A stretch of DNA of 9,581 nucleotides from DUZB01 sp964407525 (GTDB taxonomy: Bacteria > Desulfobacterota > DSM-4660 > Desulfatiglandales > Desulfatiglandaceae): positions 1 to 9,581 of the forward strand of contig CAYOWC010000191.1 of NCBI GenBank assembly GCA_964407525.1, given 5' to 3'. Position 1 is the first letter of the stretch. Each line of letters opens with the position of its first letter. Positions 1-6,433 of the stretch are shown one piece after another. The notes beneath the pieces were generated by a model that did not search any database, was not told the origin of the DNA, and saw only the letters and a list, made by a program, of their open reading frames with translations. Position numbers and translations under genes: made by a program.

Positions 1-7
1 ATGAATT

Positions 8-124
8 CGTAAAAAGTCAAAATCCGCCTCTTTTCGTCATTCCCGCGAACGCGGGAATCCAGGAGTATCAGATGTTTCCGCCCCCCCGCCTTCGCGGGGG
101 TGACTGGTTTGGGGACTTTTTACG
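8..124. repeat. MITE-like repeat with 11-bp terminal inverted repeats and two internal hairpins
   Basis: The element is bounded by a perfect 11-bp inverted repeat, CGTAAAAAGTC at 8-18 and its complement GACTTTTTACG at 114-124. Inside are two GC-rich hairpins: ATTCCCGCG-AA-CGCGGGAAT at 39-58, and CCCCCGC-CTTC-GCGGGGG at 83-100. The second, read on the other strand, is a diverged copy of the first (GTCACCCCCGCG against GTCATTCCCGCG), so the whole unit is roughly an inverted repeat of itself. It has no room for a protein and no obvious target-site duplication. Sequences of this kind recur between genes in many proteobacterial genomes, including sulfate reducers; that comparison is from memory, not a search. 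It may be a non-autonomous mobile element moved by a transposase elsewhere, or a REP-like structural repeat. In transcripts either hairpin could end or protect an RNA, although no clean T-run follows. Confidence 0.65.
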
Positions 125-427
125 GGACTGTCTAATTTAATATTCAATACGGGATATTTCTATTTTAAATGTATTAATTCTCATGTAAGCTATTCCATTT
201 CCAAAGAACATAAAATACATAACGCAACCTATTTACATTACAAGTATCTAATATTACCATAGATATTGTAGAAAACATTTTACCTTGAAGAATTTTATTG
301 ACAAAATTCGATTCATAAGTCAATATTTTAACGTTCAAATTCTGTAAATGAAACCTATTAATCCTATTATTCGATAAGAATATTTTTGAGTCATCCAATT
401 ACGCTGGCGCTCCGCTTTTGGGACGTG
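125..427. other. AT-rich gene-free stretch
   Basis: No supportable gene lies here. Positions about 130-398 are strikingly AT-rich compared with the genes that follow, and composition returns to normal at about 400. A 74-codon open frame on the minus strand (174-398) begins with TTG, has no convincing ribosome-binding site and resembles no family I recognise. It is probably chance in AT-rich DNA or a decayed remnant. The stretch may be upstream promoter DNA or a foreign insert beside the repeat element. Confidence 0.5.
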
Positions 428-450
428 CCTGTGTGAATTCACATAACAGG
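428..450. promoter_or_regulatory. candidate operator palindrome upstream of the transporter/AOR operon
   Basis: TGTGAATTCACA at 432-443 is a perfect 12-bp palindrome, and its flanks CCTG (428-431) and CAGG (447-450) extend the symmetry with a 3-base offset on the right. It lies about 160 bp before the first gene of an operon that ends in a LacI-family repressor, where an operator would be expected. Against this, most LacI-family operators have CG at the centre and this one has AT. The TGTGA half-sites recall CRP, but they are 2 bp apart rather than 6, so it is not a standard CRP site. No strong -35/-10 pair could be fixed nearby. Confidence 0.3.
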
Positions 451-593
451 TGGCGAATTTCACTAAACTGGAAGGTCGAAGTCCGCATATTGTTTTCCGA
501 TTGTGTCCTGGATTTTTGCTTAAGTGAACTCCGTTGGCTGATAACCATAACGTGTTAATTTTACCAAACTGGTCATCAATTAATCAACAAACA

Positions 594-599
594 AGGAGG
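594..599 (+). promoter_or_regulatory. ribosome-binding site that fixes the binding-protein start
   Basis: A full AGGAGG lies 6 bases before the ATG at 606. The open frame extends upstream to a TTG at 534, but that start has no such site and would put 24 non-hydrophobic residues before the signal peptide. The GTG at 600 directly abuts the AGGAGG and is too close to be used. Confidence 0.85.
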
Positions 600-605
600 G
601 TGAAA

Positions 606-1718
606 ATGGCAGTACAGTTGAAATGGAAAAGCTTGATGGTTGTTTGTATGGTAGCCTGTGCGCTGGCGTTTGGGAGTACTCTGACTCTGACTTGGGCTGG
701 GGATGATGCCTTGCAAAATCTGGCCCCGGCCTGGATCTCAGATAGCGGTCAAATAGTGTCTAATGGACCGGAAGTCAACGTCAAAAGGACAGGGAAAGAA
801 CCCCAACCCGCCAAAAAGAAAACCCCTATAAAGATTGGCTTCACGCCCACAGCGATGAACACCCACTATGACGTTGTTATCGCCGGGGCAAAAACCGCCG
901 TTAACGAATTAGGAGGCAAGGACGTAATCGATCTGGTTATCCAGGCACCTTCCAGCCAATCAGGGACAGCTGAACAGATGAACATTGTTGAAACTTGGGT
1001 TCAGCAAGGATATGATGCCATCGCTATTTGCTCGGCCAATGATCAAGCCATGACGCCCATATACAAAAGGGCTGCAGAGAAAGGCATCCCGGTCTTCGTG
1101 TTTAATACGCCTGTACCCATGTCGGTCAATCCCTATTACGTGTCCAATGTTGGCTATGACCAAAATGAAGCTGGCCGTCTCATGGGTCTCTGGCTGGTAA
1201 AGAACTTCGGCGATAAACCAACCAATCTGGTTATTCTTGAAGGGCTGCCTGGCGTTCATAATTCCGAGCGTCTTGCCGGATTCAAAAAAGGCATTGAAGG
1301 CAACAAAAACATCAAAATTATTGCTTCCCAGCCAGCCGGTTGGGTCCGGGACAAAGGCCAGTCTGTCATGGAAAATATCTTGACAGCACATCCAAAGGAT
1401 ATCGATGTGGTCTGGGGTATTTACGACGAAATGGCTTTAGGCGCCTTGGCCGCCATCAAATCTCGTGGTCTCTCTGACAAGATAACCGTCATGGGTTACG
1501 ATAATACGCCGGATGCCTATGCAGCCATCAAACGAGGCGAGATGAGCAGCACTGTGGACACCGCTCCAAAAGAAATGGGCTATAATCTGATTAAAACCAT
1601 CAAAGAATATTGCATCGATGGCAAGATGGTTCCTAAAGTGATCAATTCTGAAATCGCCGTTTGGGATCAATCAAATATCGACAAATTCAACACCGACAAC
1701 TATAAATATAAACAGTAG
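606..1718 (+). CDS. periplasmic sugar-type ABC transporter substrate-binding protein (RbsB-like, Peripla_BP_4 type)
   Basis: This is the extracytoplasmic receptor of the importer encoded by this and the next two genes. The 370-residue protein starts at ATG 606. A basic N-terminus and hydrophobic core (residues 1-31) form a signal peptide, probably cut after TWA. A polar linker follows (about 32-74, rich in Lys/Pro near its end) before the first strand, PIKIGFTP (74-81), which is unusually far in for an RbsB-like protein. The two-lobed type I fold is recognisable: the strand-helix start ending in AGAKTAVNELG (93-103), the repeating QGYDAIAI strand (134-141), GIPVFVFNTP (160-169), and the closing GYDNTPDAYAAIKRGEMSS (297-315). 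The last matches the hinge and ligand region of sugar-binding members. The ligand cannot be read from sequence: ribose-, AI-2- and polyol-binding relatives share this frame. A hairpin follows the stop codon and may raise the level of this gene relative to the ATPase and permease genes. Confidence 0.9.
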   Translation: MAVQLKWKSLMVVCMVACALAFGSTLTLTWAGDDALQNLAPAWISDSGQIVSNGPEVNVKRTGKEPQPAKKKTPIKIGFTPTAMNTHYDVVIAGAKTAVNELGGKDVIDLVIQAPSSQSGTAEQMNIVETWVQQGYDAIAICSANDQAMTPIYKRAAEKGIPVFVFNTPVPMSVNPYYVSNVGYDQNEAGRLMGLWLVKNFGDKPTNLVILEGLPGVHNSERLAGFKKGIEGNKNIKIIASQPAGWVRDKGQSVMENILTAHPKDIDVVWGIYDEMALGALAAIKSRGLSDKITVMGYDNTPDAYAAIKRGEMSSTVDTAPKEMGYNLIKTIKEYCIDGKMVPKVINSEIAVWDQSNIDKFNTDNYKYKQ

Positions 1719-1727
1719 ATGGATAAG

Positions 1728-1764
1728 GCTGGCGCCCTGGAATTTCAGTGGACAGGGGGCCAGC
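1728..1764 (+). terminator. strong intercistronic hairpin after the binding-protein gene (attenuator or mRNA-stabilising stem)
   Basis: GCTGGCGCCCTG (1728-1739) pairs with CAGGGGGCCAGC (1753-1764) over 12 bp with one G-G mismatch (1734/1758) and a 13-base loop. It begins 9 bases after the stop codon. What follows (TTGAACTTTATT) is not a U-run, so it is a poor intrinsic terminator. Such stems between binding-protein and transporter genes, as in the maltose operon, are known to protect the upstream message and give more binding protein than membrane components. That role is inferred here. Confidence 0.55.
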
Positions 1765-1841
1765 TTGAACTTTATTAGACCATATTGCTCTACTGTTGCC
1801 GCATCTAGGATTTGAAGGTGCTTTTTCTTTGAAGCGACCAC

Positions 1842-1856
1842 TTCTTTTTAAAAGAA
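1842..1856. repeat. AT-rich perfect palindrome in the binding-protein/ATPase gap
   Basis: TTCTTTT-T-AAAAGAA is a perfect 7+1+7 inverted repeat. A second, looser symmetric site, ATGAA-CGTT-TTCAT, lies at 1876-1889. Both sit in the 213-bp gap (1719-1931), which holds no gene. They could be binding sites serving an internal promoter, but such AT-rich symmetry also arises by chance. Confidence 0.25.
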
Positions 1857-1919
1857 AACGATCCGACAGACCCCCATGAACGTTTTCATTCCAGTCACCA
1901 TGAATTATTCTTCTCAAAC

Positions 1920-1925
1920 AGGAGG
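1920..1925 (+). promoter_or_regulatory. ribosome-binding site supporting a TTG start
   Basis: AGGAGG lies 6 bases before TTG 1932. The first in-frame ATG, at 1971, has no purine-rich site before it and would remove residues leading into the first strand of the ATPase domain. TTG is therefore the likely start. Confidence 0.75.
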
Positions 1926-1931
1926 CCTGTT

Positions 1932-3479
1932 TTGATTTCCCACTCCGCATCTACTTCCAGACTCCTTCAAATGAAGGGGATCACCAAACGCTTCACCGGC
2001 GTGGTAGCTCTGGACGACGTGGATATGAGTCTTGGGCGAGGTGAAATTCTTATCCTGGTAGGAGAAAATGGTGCGGGAAAATCAACACTAATGAAGATCC
2101 TGGCCGGAGTTTATCAAAAGGATAATGGATCTATCGAAATAGACGGGCGGGAAGTAGAACTTTTCAATCCCCACGATGCCAAAGATTCTGGAATAAGCAT
2201 CGTTTTTCAGGAACAAGCACTCATTCCGGATTTGGACGCCATCGAGAATATCTTCATCGGCCGTGAGTTGGTAAACGGTTTCGGAGATAATCTAATGGGG
2301 GTACTTAACAGACGACAGATGGAGAGCAAAGCCGCAGAGTATCTAAACGCATTTAATATCCATATCGACTTGTCAGTGCCTGTCAGGGAACTTGGTATGG
2401 GTCAGAGGCAAGTCATTGAAATCATCCGTGGCCTCATCCAAGATGCATCTCTCCTCATTCTAGACGAACCTACTGCTGCTCTGGAGGACTACGAAAGGGA
2501 ACAGCTTTTCGAATTTCTGAGGCAACTGAGAAAATCCGGCGTGGGGATTATTTTTTGCTCTCACCATCTCAAGGAATGCCTTGAAATCGGGGATCGGGTC
2601 ATGGTGCTTCGCGACGGATTAAAAGTTGGAGATATGGGAATCGCCGATGCAACCATAGAACGAATTATCGAGTTGATGATCGGAAAAAGCTTGACCGATC
2701 AATATCCAAAACGGGGGATTTCCATCGGCCGACATCCCCTGCTTGGCGTATCCGATTTGGCCCATAAGAAAGCCTTCTCTGGAGTGAACTTTTCTCTCTA
2801 TCCAGGAGAGATCCTTGGTATTGCAGGTCTTAGCGGGTCTGGAAAGATCGAACTGGCTCGCGCTCTTTTTGGCGCGGAGAAATCCACGGCTGGATCCATT
2901 GCGGTTGAGGGGAATGTCTTACCAGCCAAACTGACACCGCACCTTGCGGTGAAAGCCGGGATCGCTTTTCTACCAGCGGACAGAAAAAGTGAGGGGCTTT
3001 TTCTCGAACATGACCTTCGGTACAATATCTGTATCTCTAATCTGAAAGCCCTGATCAGTGGCTGGATAAGAAAAGATCGAGAGAACCAAACTGCCGATCG
3101 TTTCGTCGACGCACTCAGAATAAAGACGCCTTCCATAGGCCAGACAGCAGGAAACCTGAGTGGAGGAAACCAACAGAAAGTCATGATTGCCCGCTGGCTT
3201 TTTAATGATCCGAAAATCCTTATATTCGAAGATCCGACTCGAGGCATTGACGTGAATGCTAAAGTCGAAGTCTACAAATTGATGGGTGATTTTGCCGAGC
3301 GGGGTGGTGCGATTATCATCGTATCCTCGGAACTACCTGAATTGGAGGGCATTTGCGACCGTGTCTTGGTTATGAGACATGGAAAAATTGCGGCCGAGAT
3401 TGATCGCCAGTCCATCACTCAGGAAACCATAGCCTTGTGCTGTATCTCATCGTCCAAAGAGGGTGTTTATGAAGTCTGA
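1932..3479 (+). CDS. sugar-type ABC transporter ATPase with two ATP-binding domains (RbsA-like)
   Basis: The 515-residue cytoplasmic ATPase powers the importer. It has the tandem layout of RbsA/MglA/XylG proteins, of usual length. Domain 1 has Walker A GENGAGKST (44-52), Q-loop FQEQ (92-95), a weak signature LGMGQRQ (154-160), Walker B LLILDEPT (174-181) and an H-loop SHH (210-212). Domain 2 has a degenerate Walker A GLSGSGKIE (299-307, Ile where Ser/Thr is usual), an excellent signature NLSGGNQQK (408-416), a Walker B reading ILIFEDPTRG (429-438) with the Asp-Glu pair reversed to Glu-Asp, and SSE (465-467) in place of the H-loop His, as in RbsA. One composite site (Walker A/B of domain 1 with the signature of domain 2) thus looks intact and the other degenerate, the asymmetry known for this family. 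It starts with TTG behind a perfect AGGAGG and overlaps the permease gene by 11 bases, implying coupled translation. Confidence 0.93.
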   Translation: MISHSASTSRLLQMKGITKRFTGVVALDDVDMSLGRGEILILVGENGAGKSTLMKILAGVYQKDNGSIEIDGREVELFNPHDAKDSGISIVFQEQALIPDLDAIENIFIGRELVNGFGDNLMGVLNRRQMESKAAEYLNAFNIHIDLSVPVRELGMGQRQVIEIIRGLIQDASLLILDEPTAALEDYEREQLFEFLRQLRKSGVGIIFCSHHLKECLEIGDRVMVLRDGLKVGDMGIADATIERIIELMIGKSLTDQYPKRGISIGRHPLLGVSDLAHKKAFSGVNFSLYPGEILGIAGLSGSGKIELARALFGAEKSTAGSIAVEGNVLPAKLTPHLAVKAGIAFLPADRKSEGLFLEHDLRYNICISNLKALISGWIRKDRENQTADRFVDALRIKTPSIGQTAGNLSGGNQQKVMIARWLFNDPKILIFEDPTRGIDVNAKVEVYKLMGDFAERGGAIIIVSSELPELEGICDRVLVMRHGKIAAEIDRQSITQETIALCCISSSKEGVYEV

Positions 3480-4452
3480 TCCTGCCATCGTCAAAGAGAA
3501 AACCCACATTCTTAAAAAAATTGACCTAAGCAAAGGAGCCGGCATCATCATAGCGTTTTTCGTCCTATGCGCCTTTCTCAGCTTTGCATCCCCCCACTTC
3601 CTGTCTCTGGAAAACCTGCTCATTGTGGCCCGCCAAACCGTATTTGTAATGATCATCGGCTTTGCCATGACCTTTGTCATCGGGATGGGCGGGATAGATC
3701 TCTCAGTAGGAGCCATATTGGCTCTTTGCGGCGTGGTGGCAGCCAAGATGCTGCTGGCTGGTTCGGATGTAGGGCTGGTCTTGATTACCACACTTATTCT
3801 GGGTACTTTCGTTGGATTTATTAACGGTTTTCTGATAGCCAAGTTAGGCATTACCGACTTTATTGCCACTCTGGGTATGATGAGTATCCTACGGGGCATC
3901 AATATGGTTTTCACCCACGGTGTGCCTTTTTTTGGGCTTCAAATTCCTTCTTTCCAATGGTTGGCCCAGGGTTACATTGGCCCAGTTCCGGTACCTGTGA
4001 TTATCACCGCTATCATATTTTTCATTTGCCTGTTTATCCTGGCCAAGACACGGTTCGGGCGATACGTTCTGGCCATCGGTTCCAACCGTGAAGCAGCCGG
4101 ACTTGTGGGCATTAACGTGACCCGGGTAAAGATCATCACTTATTCGCTTTCAGGTTTATTTTGCGCCATCTCCGGCTTATTGTTGACTTCCCGGCTCGAG
4201 GCGGCCATGCCCGAAGCAGGGCTGGGATACGAACTGGATGTTATTGCCGCTGTCATCATTGGAGGAACAAGCCTATCCGGCGGTCGTGCCAATTTGCTTG
4301 GGACGGTGGTTGGCGCAATGGTTATGGGAGTTGTCCGAAATGGCCTCAATCTACTTCAGATAGACGTATTTTGGCATCAAATCGTCATCGGCTCGATTAT
4401 TTTGATTGCTGTCGGAATTGACCGCGTTAGCCAGTGGCGGAGAATCCGATAA
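3469..4452 (+). CDS. sugar-type ABC transporter permease (RbsC-like, BPD_transp_2 family)
   Basis: This is the inner-membrane channel subunit, expected to act as a dimer with the preceding ATPase. The 327-residue protein is built of hydrophobic segments from about residue 24 to 316 after a short charged N-terminus. Family landmarks are GGIDLSVGA (74-82), LGITDFIATLG (126-136), the cytoplasmic coupling loop RFGRYVLAIGSNREAAGLVG (195-214), and the loop GGTSLSGGRANLLGT (265-279), all typical of RbsC/XylH/LsrC-type permeases. Only one permease gene is present, as expected for ribose-type systems, which use a homodimer, and unlike Lsr-type systems with two. ATG 3469 is preferred because a GAGGG lies 5 bases before it. 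GTG 3463 would add two residues but overlaps that site. The gene begins inside the end of the ATPase gene, and 40 bases separate it from the oxidoreductase gene. Confidence 0.93.
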   Translation: MKSDPAIVKEKTHILKKIDLSKGAGIIIAFFVLCAFLSFASPHFLSLENLLIVARQTVFVMIIGFAMTFVIGMGGIDLSVGAILALCGVVAAKMLLAGSDVGLVLITTLILGTFVGFINGFLIAKLGITDFIATLGMMSILRGINMVFTHGVPFFGLQIPSFQWLAQGYIGPVPVPVIITAIIFFICLFILAKTRFGRYVLAIGSNREAAGLVGINVTRVKIITYSLSGLFCAISGLLLTSRLEAAMPEAGLGYELDVIAAVIIGGTSLSGGRANLLGTVVGAMVMGVVRNGLNLLQIDVFWHQIVIGSIILIAVGIDRVSQWRRIR

Positions 4453-4479
4453 GAGGAATCCGCACGTTTCCGGGGATTC
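4442..4479 (+). repeat. repeated GAATCCG with complementary GGATTC before the AOR start
   Basis: GAATCCG occurs at 4442-4448 and again at 4456-4462, and GGATTC at 4474-4479 can pair with either copy. The right arm lies 8 bases before the AGGGGG ribosome-binding site (4482-4487). The stem is only 6 bp with a 12-base loop or larger, so any control of translation is speculative. The space is too small for, and does not resemble, a molybdenum-cofactor riboswitch. Confidence 0.2.
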
Positions 4480-4492
4480 GTAGGGGGAAAAC

Positions 4493-6427
4493 ATGATGTT
4501 TGGCTACAATGGTAAAATACTTCATGTAGATTTGACCGAAGGTAAGACCTGGATCGATGAACATGATACTGTTTGGTATCGTACTTATATGGGGGGCCGC
4601 AATGTGGCCCTATATTATCTGCTCAAAGAAGTCCCTGCAGACGCAGACCCTTTTGCTCCTGAAAACGTTCTTGTTTTTGCGGCAAGTGTCATAACTGGTG
4701 CTCCTGTGCCAGGGACGTCCCGTTTCACCGTAGCGGCCAAGTCACCACTTACCGGATCCTTCGGTGAGTCCCAGGCAGGTGGATGGTGGGGGCCAGAGTT
4801 AAAGTGGGCTGGTTATGACGCAGTAGTTATTCATGGAAAAGCCAAAAAGCCGGTCTTTCTATGGATTCATGATACCCAGGTGGAAATTCGGGATGCAGAA
4901 GTTCTCTGGGGAAAATCAACAGGAGAAGCCACTGCCGCCATTCGAGAGGAATTGGGTGACCCCAAAATAAGAGTGGCTGGAATCGGACAAGCAGGAGAGA
5001 ATCTGGTCCGATTTGCATGCGTAGTCGATCAGGGGCGGCACACCGCTGGTCGTTGTGGATTAGGTGCAGTTATGGGCTCCAAAAATCTCAAAGCAGTTGC
5101 CTGTCGAGGAAATAAACGGCTCCCGACAGCAAACCCAGATTACATTAAATCCTTTGCCAAAAGCTTTGCCGAAAGGGTGCCGAAAAATGCTGACACCAAC
5201 CAACTCCATCAGTTCGGAACCAGCAACTATTTTGCCAACGCCAACGCCGGTGGGGCTTTGCCGACAAGGAACTGGAACCAGGCGCAGTTTGAAGGGGCGG
5301 AAAAGTGCAGCCACGAGGCCATCCATGCCAAGTTGCATGTGGAGCACGATCGCTGTTTTGCGTGCACCGTGCGATGTAAACAGGTGATTAGTGCTGAAAA
5401 GCCCTACCATATTGACCCAATCTACGGAGGTCCGGAATTTGAAACCATGACTTCTTTTTCCGCAATCTGCGGCTGCGACAACGTCTACGCCATGTGCAAG
5501 GCCCATGAACTCTGCAACGCTTATGGTCTTGACACCATTTCCACCGGGGCAACCATCGCCTGGGCCATGGAGTGCTTCAGCAAAGGAATTCTCACCGAAG
5601 CGGATACAGAAGGTTCAAAAATCGTGTTTGGAGATCATGAAGCCATGCTCAAATCGATTCACATGATTGCAAAACGTGAGGGGTTCGGAGATCTTCTGGC
5701 TGAAGGTTCAGCCGTGGCGGCGAAGAAGGTGGGCAGGGGCGCGGAGCAGTTCAGCATGTCGGTCAAGGGTCAGGAGTTCGCAATGCACGAACCTCGTTCC
5801 AAGATGGGTCTGGCTTACCATTTCGCATTGTCTCCCACGGGTGCGGACCATATCCAAGCAGAGCATGACGGGGCCTTTGATCCGAACCTGACAGGCTATA
5901 CTCATAAGGCCGATACGCCGTCTTTTTTTATGGAACAAGTTTATCCCCTGGGTATACTTGAACCGGTTCCCAGTCTGTCAGCCGGTGCGGACAAGGCTCG
6001 CATGTTCTTCCTCCTTCAACATCATTTTTCTTTTATGGACGTGCTGAATATCTGCGTTTTCACGACCGCACCTGTCCGAATTACAACTTTTGATGAGATC
6101 ACCAAAATAGTCAAAGCAGTGACAGGATGGAACGTTACTTTCTGGGAGATCATGAAATCCGGGGAACGGGGCATGACTATGGCCCGCTGTTTCAATTTGA
6201 AACATGGCTTGACTGCAAAAGATGATTGCCTTCCCGAGAGAATGTTTACGCCCGCCAAGGGGGGCCCCCAAGAAGGTTCCTATATCCCCAAAGAGACTTT
6301 TCTTGATGGGATCCGACTCTATTATGAGATGTGCGGGTGGAACGGAAATACCGGTGTTCCCACTGATGGCAAACTGGTGGAACTGTCGCTGGACTGGCTT
6401 CGGAGTGAGATGCGAGACAAGAGGTGA
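4493..6427 (+). CDS. aldehyde:ferredoxin oxidoreductase (AOR) family tungsten/molybdenum enzyme
   Basis: Members oxidise aldehydes to acids, or carry out related low-potential chemistry, at a bis-pyranopterin W or Mo centre and pass electrons through a [4Fe-4S] cluster, usually to ferredoxin. The 644-residue protein is of normal length and has no signal peptide, so it is cytoplasmic. The N-terminal domain shows GKILHVDLTEGK (7-18), GTSRF (74-78), AGGWWGPELKWAGYDAVV (95-112) and GRCGLGAVMGSKNLKAV (186-202), the pterin-binding hallmarks. Cluster ligands are C288, C291 and C295 (CFACTVRC) plus C521 in DVLNIC (516-521). NAYGLDTIS (342-350) and DVLNIC match the two DxxGL(C/D) cofactor motifs, with Asn for the first Asp in one and Asn-Ile for Gly-Leu in the other. 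GPEFET (313-318) and ADHIQAEHD (451-459) hold likely active-site Glu and His residues. The start is ATG 4493 or 4496, both behind AGGGGG. Substrate unknown: COG2414 includes aldehyde, glyceraldehyde-3-phosphate and formaldehyde oxidoreductases and BamB. Confidence 0.93.
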   Translation: MMFGYNGKILHVDLTEGKTWIDEHDTVWYRTYMGGRNVALYYLLKEVPADADPFAPENVLVFAASVITGAPVPGTSRFTVAAKSPLTGSFGESQAGGWWGPELKWAGYDAVVIHGKAKKPVFLWIHDTQVEIRDAEVLWGKSTGEATAAIREELGDPKIRVAGIGQAGENLVRFACVVDQGRHTAGRCGLGAVMGSKNLKAVACRGNKRLPTANPDYIKSFAKSFAERVPKNADTNQLHQFGTSNYFANANAGGALPTRNWNQAQFEGAEKCSHEAIHAKLHVEHDRCFACTVRCKQVISAEKPYHIDPIYGGPEFETMTSFSAICGCDNVYAMCKAHELCNAYGLDTISTGATIAWAMECFSKGILTEADTEGSKIVFGDHEAMLKSIHMIAKREGFGDLLAEGSAVAAKKVGRGAEQFSMSVKGQEFAMHEPRSKMGLAYHFALSPTGADHIQAEHDGAFDPNLTGYTHKADTPSFFMEQVYPLGILEPVPSLSAGADKARMFFLLQHHFSFMDVLNICVFTTAPVRITTFDEITKIVKAVTGWNVTFWEIMKSGERGMTMARCFNLKHGLTAKDDCLPERMFTPAKGGPQEGSYIPKETFLDGIRLYYEMCGWNGNTGVPTDGKLVELSLDWLRSEMRDKR

Positions 6428-6433
6428 AAACCG

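Noticed and set aside
39..100. CRISPR-like palindromic repeats
   Set aside because: Only two diverged, inverted hairpins; no regular direct repeats or spacers.
174..398. Minus-strand open frame of 74 codons in the AT-rich block
   Set aside because: TTG start, no ribosome-binding site, no recognisable motif, composition explained by AT-richness.
432..443. CRP/FNR-type site reading of TGTGAATTCACA
   Set aside because: Half-sites are 2 bp apart, whereas CRP needs TGTGA and TCACA 6 bp apart.
534..605. Upstream TTG start extending the binding protein by 24 residues
   Set aside because: The AGGAGG at 594-599 serves ATG 606, and the extension would displace the signal peptide.
960..1391. Minus-strand open frame of 143 codons inside the binding-protein gene
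   Set aside because: Lies wholly antisense to a clear family member and has no motifs of its own.
2798..3247. Minus-strand open frame of 149 codons inside the ATPase gene
   Set aside because: Antisense to the conserved second ATP-binding domain.
3447..3914. Minus-strand open frame of 155 codons opposite the permease start
   Set aside because: Ser/Thr/Pro/Met-rich antisense shadow of hydrophobic codons; no plausible domain.
4453..4492. Molybdenum/tungsten cofactor riboswitch before the AOR gene
   Set aside because: Only 40 bases are available between the genes and the multi-stem motif of that riboswitch is not present.
5060..5506. Minus-strand open frame of 148 codons inside the AOR gene
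   Set aside because: Antisense to the conserved cluster-binding region; no independent evidence.
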